A DNA stretch of 64,000 bases from NCBI GenBank assembly GCA_030267965.1, contig BRYA01000018.1:1-64000 (forward strand), in the 5' to 3' direction. This DNA is from Triparma columacea. Lineage: Eukaryota > Sar > Bolidophyceae > Parmales > Triparmaceae. Positions 60,653 through 64,000 of this stretch are shown here, in pieces. The notes below the pieces were generated by a model. The model was given only the letters and a program-made list of their open reading frames with translations. It was not told the DNA's origin and ran no database searches. Position 1 is the first letter of the stretch; every line of letters begins with the position of its first letter. The position numbers and the translations under genes are program-made.

Positions 60653-63265
60653 ATGGAAGACACAAATGAAGCAAACGAAGCAAATGAAGCAAATAACAAA
60701 GAACAACTTCCAACCTTCCGTAACACACATGGACACTCCTTCAAACCCCTTCCTCTAATGTCAATGCTCACAGCCCTAACCTCCATGTGCACAGTTTGTG
60801 AAGTAGGCTTCATTAAGACAGTTTCAGTGTCGAAGATAGATAGCAATAGAGTCAATATATGCCACTGGTGCGGGATTATGGTACACCAGGGATGTAGGGG
60901 GAGACTTAGGGAAAACTGTGGGGGGGGAGAAAGAATGGTGGAGGAGCTTAGGATGGGGGAGGTCAAATTGAAAGATGAGAATGAAGGGAGGAGGGTTGGG
61001 GGGAGGGTTGAGGGGGGGGATGATAATGAAGTGGTCGACGACGTCAATCGAAATGAGGCCTCCAATGATGATATCAACAAAAATGAGAACGACAAGCATA
61101 TCGACGTAGACAATGATAACGATGACCATGACCATGACCATACCGATAATGATGAAGATAAAGATGACGATAAAGATGAAGATAAAGATGAAGATAACGA
61201 CGAAATTAAGTCGTCAACTGGGTCTTTGGAGCCCTCCCTTATAAATCCTCCTCCCCCCTCTCTCCCCTCTCCCCCCTCTCCCCCTGATAAGCCTAAAACC
61301 CATCCAACAAGCCCGTCCCCAGCACCAAACCCAGCAACGACGACAACGCAAACCCCCACCTCCCCCCCCACCCAACCCTCTCCCCCACCTTCAATATTTG
61401 ACTCTCTCCGGTCATACGGTTTTGCGTTGGGGAAGGCGATGAACGAGTCAAAAGTGAACTTCGGCACGGCCAAGTCTGAGTCCCACTGCGAGGAGATGGT
61501 AATATTCTCCACCGCCGACTCCGATTCTGAGGAGGATGGTGACATCGAGCTCTTCGGGGGTGGGGAAGCCGCGTCGGACACGGGGAGGGCGAAGAGCACG
61601 AGCATCAGCGTAATCAACGCCGAGGATGACATAGAGAGTATACTAAACTCCAGGGATGACAACGACGACGGTATCGAGGGAAAGATAACCAGCGTACCCT
61701 TGGGACCCCAGGGGTCCTCAGACACACAGGAGAGGACGACTAACAGCCCAGCAAAAGCGGCGGGGTCAAAGGTACTATCGGGAGCATGCGTAACAATCGA
61801 CACCACAAGACGAGCGTCAAGCGTTATATCCACCACACTTACACTACCCTTCAAGGTTACAAAAGCTTACGTACTAGGGACTATAGTTGGGGGTGTTGCG
61901 GGACTACTTATAAGCGGACCTGCGGGGGTTGTTATTGGAGGGAAAATTGGACAGACTGTGGGGGGGGGAGGAGCACTTGTTGGAGGGGTGGTTGCGGTGG
62001 GAGGGGCAGTGGGGGGAGGGGTTGTTGGAGGGAAGGAAATCAAGGGGTGGATTGAAGGGGAGAGAAGGAGGGAAGTTGTTGCGGTTAACCTTACTAGGAG
62101 GAGGAGGGGGGGATTGGGGGGGAGGGATTTTTTACTTATGAGGACGAGGGAGAAGGTGCCGGATAATTGGAAGGGTCTAGTTGAGAAGTGGAGGAGGGAG
62201 TGGAGGAGGGGAAAGCCTGGGGTTATTCAGAGCTTCTTCAACAAGGAGCAACCGAAGGGTGACGAGGACATCCTAGGGATAACGGAGGGAGAGGCGGGGG
62301 GACTGGCAGGCAAGTGCATACTCCTGGTAAGCAGGACACTCAAGGACAAGGATACGGAGAGCGGGTTCTTGTACGACAGGGCGATTCAGGAGTACAGGGC
62401 AAGGTGGGAGATGAGGGGGGTCAGGCCGGAGCTTGAGGGGGAGGTGGACGAGAGCAACACGCCTGTGAGCGACTGCCATGCTATCATAAGCTTTGTTACG
62501 GAGGCGTTCTTGAGGGATAAAGAAGGGGCGGTGGGGGTGGGGGAAGACATTACGGCGAAGTGCATGGGGGCGGTGGACGGGATGGTCATGGGGGTGGTGT
62601 GGGAGGAGGTTGAGAGGGATGTTGGGAAGGTGGTGAGGGAAGAGGTGAGAAAGCGGTTAACGGGAGAGAGGGCGGTGAGCGGGATTTTTATATATAACAT
62701 TTGGCGACATTTCAAGACGACTGGGGCTAACTTCCTAGGCCGTCGCTTCAATCCTTCCCCCAATAACCCCCCCCACACACACACACGCACGCAGGACGAG
62801 ATGGTTGGGAGGAAGGTGGAGGAGTACTTTGGGGGTGTCGGGAAGGAAGACAATGAGAGAATTCTTGCGTCGGTGGAACCCGCTGCCATACTGGCCCTCA
62901 CGTACGTTAGCGACAGGTGCCACACGGCGGTGGACAAGCTGGAGATGCTGGTGAAGGCTTTGGAGGAGATCGACGGGGACAGGGGAGGGAGCGGAGACGA
63001 GCTCCTGGAGGGGTTCATCAGGCACATGGTGGTCGCGATCAGGGGGGAGGGGGACATCGTCAAGGCCAGGCTGGGGTACCACAAAGATCTGAAGATCATA
63101 GAGGAGTTCTGCAGGGATGATGTGCTCCTGAGGGGGAAGGAGGGGTACACGCTGGCGATACTGCAGAGTAGCTTGATGTTCTTGAAGAATATTCCAGTGG
63201 AAGAATACGGGAAGGAAATATTTGGTGGTATAGCGAGTGGGGGGGCGGGGGGAGGTGGAGTGTGA
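60653..63265 (+). CDS. C1-type zinc finger, glycine-zipper and VPS9-like Rab GEF protein
   Basis: Two exons, 60653-62674 and 62795-63265. The 120-bp intron is a multiple of three without stops; spliced protein 830 aa, unspliced 870. A C1-like finger lies at about 25-85 (HGHSF, CTVC, CHWCG, HQGC, C), the pattern of diacylglycerol-binding or atypical C1 domains. An Asp/Asn/Lys-rich microsatellite tract (about 110-190) and a Pro/Thr-rich stretch follow. Next is an acidic region, then a glycine-zipper segment (about 410-465: GTIVGGVAGLLISGPAGVVIGG) that could insert in membranes. The C-terminus matches VPS9: KLEMLVKALEEI, GDELLEGFIRHMVVAI, ARLGYHKDLKIIEEFC and KEGYTLAILQSSLMFL. VPS9 domains activate Rab5-type GTPases on endosomes; the VPS9 call is from pattern. 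Neighbouring VPS36-type trafficking genes fit but are not linked. Confidence 0.7.
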   Translation: MEDTNEANEANEANNKEQLPTFRNTHGHSFKPLPLMSMLTALTSMCTVCEVGFIKTVSVSKIDSNRVNICHWCGIMVHQGCRGRLRENCGGGERMVEELRMGEVKLKDENEGRRVGGRVEGGDDNEVVDDVNRNEASNDDINKNENDKHIDVDNDNDDHDHDHTDNDEDKDDDKDEDKDEDNDEIKSSTGSLEPSLINPPPPSLPSPPSPPDKPKTHPTSPSPAPNPATTTTQTPTSPPTQPSPPPSIFDSLRSYGFALGKAMNESKVNFGTAKSESHCEEMVIFSTADSDSEEDGDIELFGGGEAASDTGRAKSTSISVINAEDDIESILNSRDDNDDGIEGKITSVPLGPQGSSDTQERTTNSPAKAAGSKVLSGACVTIDTTRRASSVISTTLTLPFKVTKAYVLGTIVGGVAGLLISGPAGVVIGGKIGQTVGGGGALVGGVVAVGGAVGGGVVGGKEIKGWIEGERRREVVAVNLTRRRRGGLGGRDFLLMRTREKVPDNWKGLVEKWRREWRRGKPGVIQSFFNKEQPKGDEDILGITEGEAGGLAGKCILLVSRTLKDKDTESGFLYDRAIQEYRARWEMRGVRPELEGEVDESNTPVSDCHAIISFVTEAFLRDKEGAVGVGEDITAKCMGAVDGMVMGVVWEEVERDVGKVVREEVRKRLTGERAVSGIFIYNIWRHFKTTGANFLGRRFNPSPNNPPHTHTRTQDEMVGRKVEEYFGGVGKEDNERILASVEPAAILALTYVSDRCHTAVDKLEMLVKALEEIDGDRGGSGDELLEGFIRHMVVAIRGEGDIVKARLGYHKDLKIIEEFCRDDVLLRGKEGYTLAILQSSLMFLKNIPVEEYGKEIFGGIASGGAGGGGV
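61118..61205 (+). repeat. Coding GAT/GATAAAGATGAA microsatellite
   Basis: Imperfect repeats of gatgaagataaagat-type sequence encode an Asp/Glu/Lys/His-rich tract (DHDHDHTDND, then DEDKDEDKDED). Replication slippage is the likely origin. Confidence 0.85.
62675..62794 (+). other. Stop-free 120-bp intron in the C1-VPS9 gene
   Basis: Donor GCG|gtgagc and acceptor cgcacgcag|GAC, with a C-run and CA tract before the acceptor. Length 120 and no in-frame stop mean retention would add 40 residues (Arg/His/Asn/Pro-rich, HTHTRT), unlike the flanking domain. Confidence 0.7.
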
Positions 63266-63317
63266 ATGTGAATGTGAAAAAATCGCGTGTTGTTTGTTAT
63301 GAGGTGTCATTTCCTTG

Positions 63318-63958
63318 TTACCCGTCTCGTTGCTGTGGATATTGCACATTGCCTTTCACTTGCTCCTCCTCTCGTGATACGCCAATAAGAATGGAGCCTG
63401 GAGACAGGGGTTGAAGGTACACCTTCATTCCCATGCCTGGCGCCTGGGGACTTGGGATGTAGAGCATATCCCCGTCGCTATTGTTGGTAGTGGTTGGGGG
63501 TTGGGGGGGTGTAAGGGGGGAGGTTGGATGGGTTGGATGTTGCGGGGTGGGTTGATCCTGCGTTCGACGAATTGCGGCTTACCTAACTGTAGTCACCCCG
63601 TCATTCAACTCTCCGCCCCCCTTCGTTGTAATCCTGAATCCACCCGAAACGACCGCCAGGAGGAGTTCTTTCAGCTGCGACGAAGGGAAGGAGGAGCGCG
63701 CGTGCACGCGTGTGCTTCAGTTTGAGGGATGGGGGAGGCAAGTTGGTAGCGAAGCGAGCGCAAGAAGTTGACTTATATCACACGTCGCTCCTTCTCTCTC
63801 ACCTCTCCTCTTCTAAATAATAGCTCCCCTGTAGGAAGCGCGTCCCCTGCAAAGGGGGATGATACATTTCGAGCGTAGCCGTAGATGCCATTCACGTAAC
63901 GATTCTCTATCGCCCACGTCAGATTCGATGTCCACGCTTGTGAGGAGGTGGTGAAGTT
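63318..63958 (-). CDS. 3' end of an unrecognised gene (partial)
   Basis: Three exons on the minus strand were recovered from splice sites and phase: 63803-63958, 63583-63674 and 63318-63477, ending at TAA (63318-63320). They encode 135 residues: NFTTSSQAWTSNLTWAIENR, later GDALPTGELLFRRGE, then LKELLLAVVSGGFRITTKGG, then IPSPQAPGMGMKVYLQPLS and the end QRDG. All three junctions are in phase (0, 2) and have gtgag or gtaag donors. The acceptor of the first visible exon is at 63959-63960, so the gene continues to the right through an intron (63959 onward) and off the window. I do not recognise a family. It converges on the C1-VPS9 gene with 52 bp between stops. Confidence 0.6.
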
Positions 63959-64000
63959 CTTTGTGGGGGAGGAAGGTGGGTGGGGGGTAAGGTGGTGTGG

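Overview
This is a nuclear contig from a photosynthetic stramenopile (heterokont alga). The genes are eukaryotic: they are cut by short GT-AG introns with C-rich acceptors. Several proteins start with a signal peptide followed by a phenylalanine-containing, ASAFAP-like motif, the bipartite signal used to enter red-alga-derived complex plastids. Two family signatures (START domains joined to an 8-TM module, and very long GCC2/GCC3 cysteine-rich receptors) are ones I associate with Parmales/Bolidophyceae such as Triparma. That lineage call is from memory and is not proved here. Genes are packed tightly, often convergent with about 50 bp between stop codons. Three N-runs sit at 10042-10081, 22651-22667 and 50452-50511, the first two beside poly-G runs.

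Layout. 1-6747 (minus): a START-domain/polytopic membrane protein locus, tandemly duplicated and broken by an in-frame TGA and a 14-bp tandem duplication. 7765-10565 (minus): plastid transketolase, six exons. 11110-12161 (plus): EF-hand protein. 12470-15920 (plus): a Cdc48 AAA ATPase whose first exon adds a signal/transit peptide, so probably the plastid-import (SELMA) Cdc48. 16150-17071 (minus): iota-class carbonic anhydrase with plastid targeting. 17514-18059 (plus): small acidic protein. 18108-22579 (minus): kinesin-4-like motor whose N-terminus is lost at an assembly gap. 23035-24624 (plus): M32 carboxypeptidase with a plastid-like leader. 24854-25996 (plus): ankyrin-MYND protein. 26221-28886 (minus): a four-exon kinase-methyltransferase-membrane fusion. 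29571-30926 (plus): ESCRT-II VPS36. 31063-32671 (minus) and 32694-33809 (plus): a plastid-targeted aldo/keto reductase-like protein and an Asp/Glu racemase whose start codons lie 22 bp apart. 34064-35464 (plus): dual-specificity phosphatase. 35680-36876 (minus): secreted laminin-IV-A-like protein. 37332-46319 (plus): 2,907-aa SFI1-type centrin-binding repeat protein. 46440-47839 (minus): YeiH/UPF0324-type transporter with a mitochondrial-like leader. 47840-49126: AT-rich spacer with a diverged direct repeat. 49127-60055 (minus): a giant (about 3,400 aa) beta-helix/GCC2-GCC3/7-TM/WW surface protein. 60653-63265 (plus): C1-glycine zipper-VPS9 protein. 63318-63958 (minus): 3' end of an unrecognised gene running off the window.

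Together the genes cover plastid carbon metabolism (transketolase, iota-CA), plastid protein import or turnover (Cdc48, M32), endosomal trafficking (VPS36, VPS9 GEF), the microtubule/centriole system (kinesin, SFI1) and the cell surface. Exon boundaries were placed by hand from splice consensus, phase and homology. Phases are consistent for every spliced model reported, except across the gaps.
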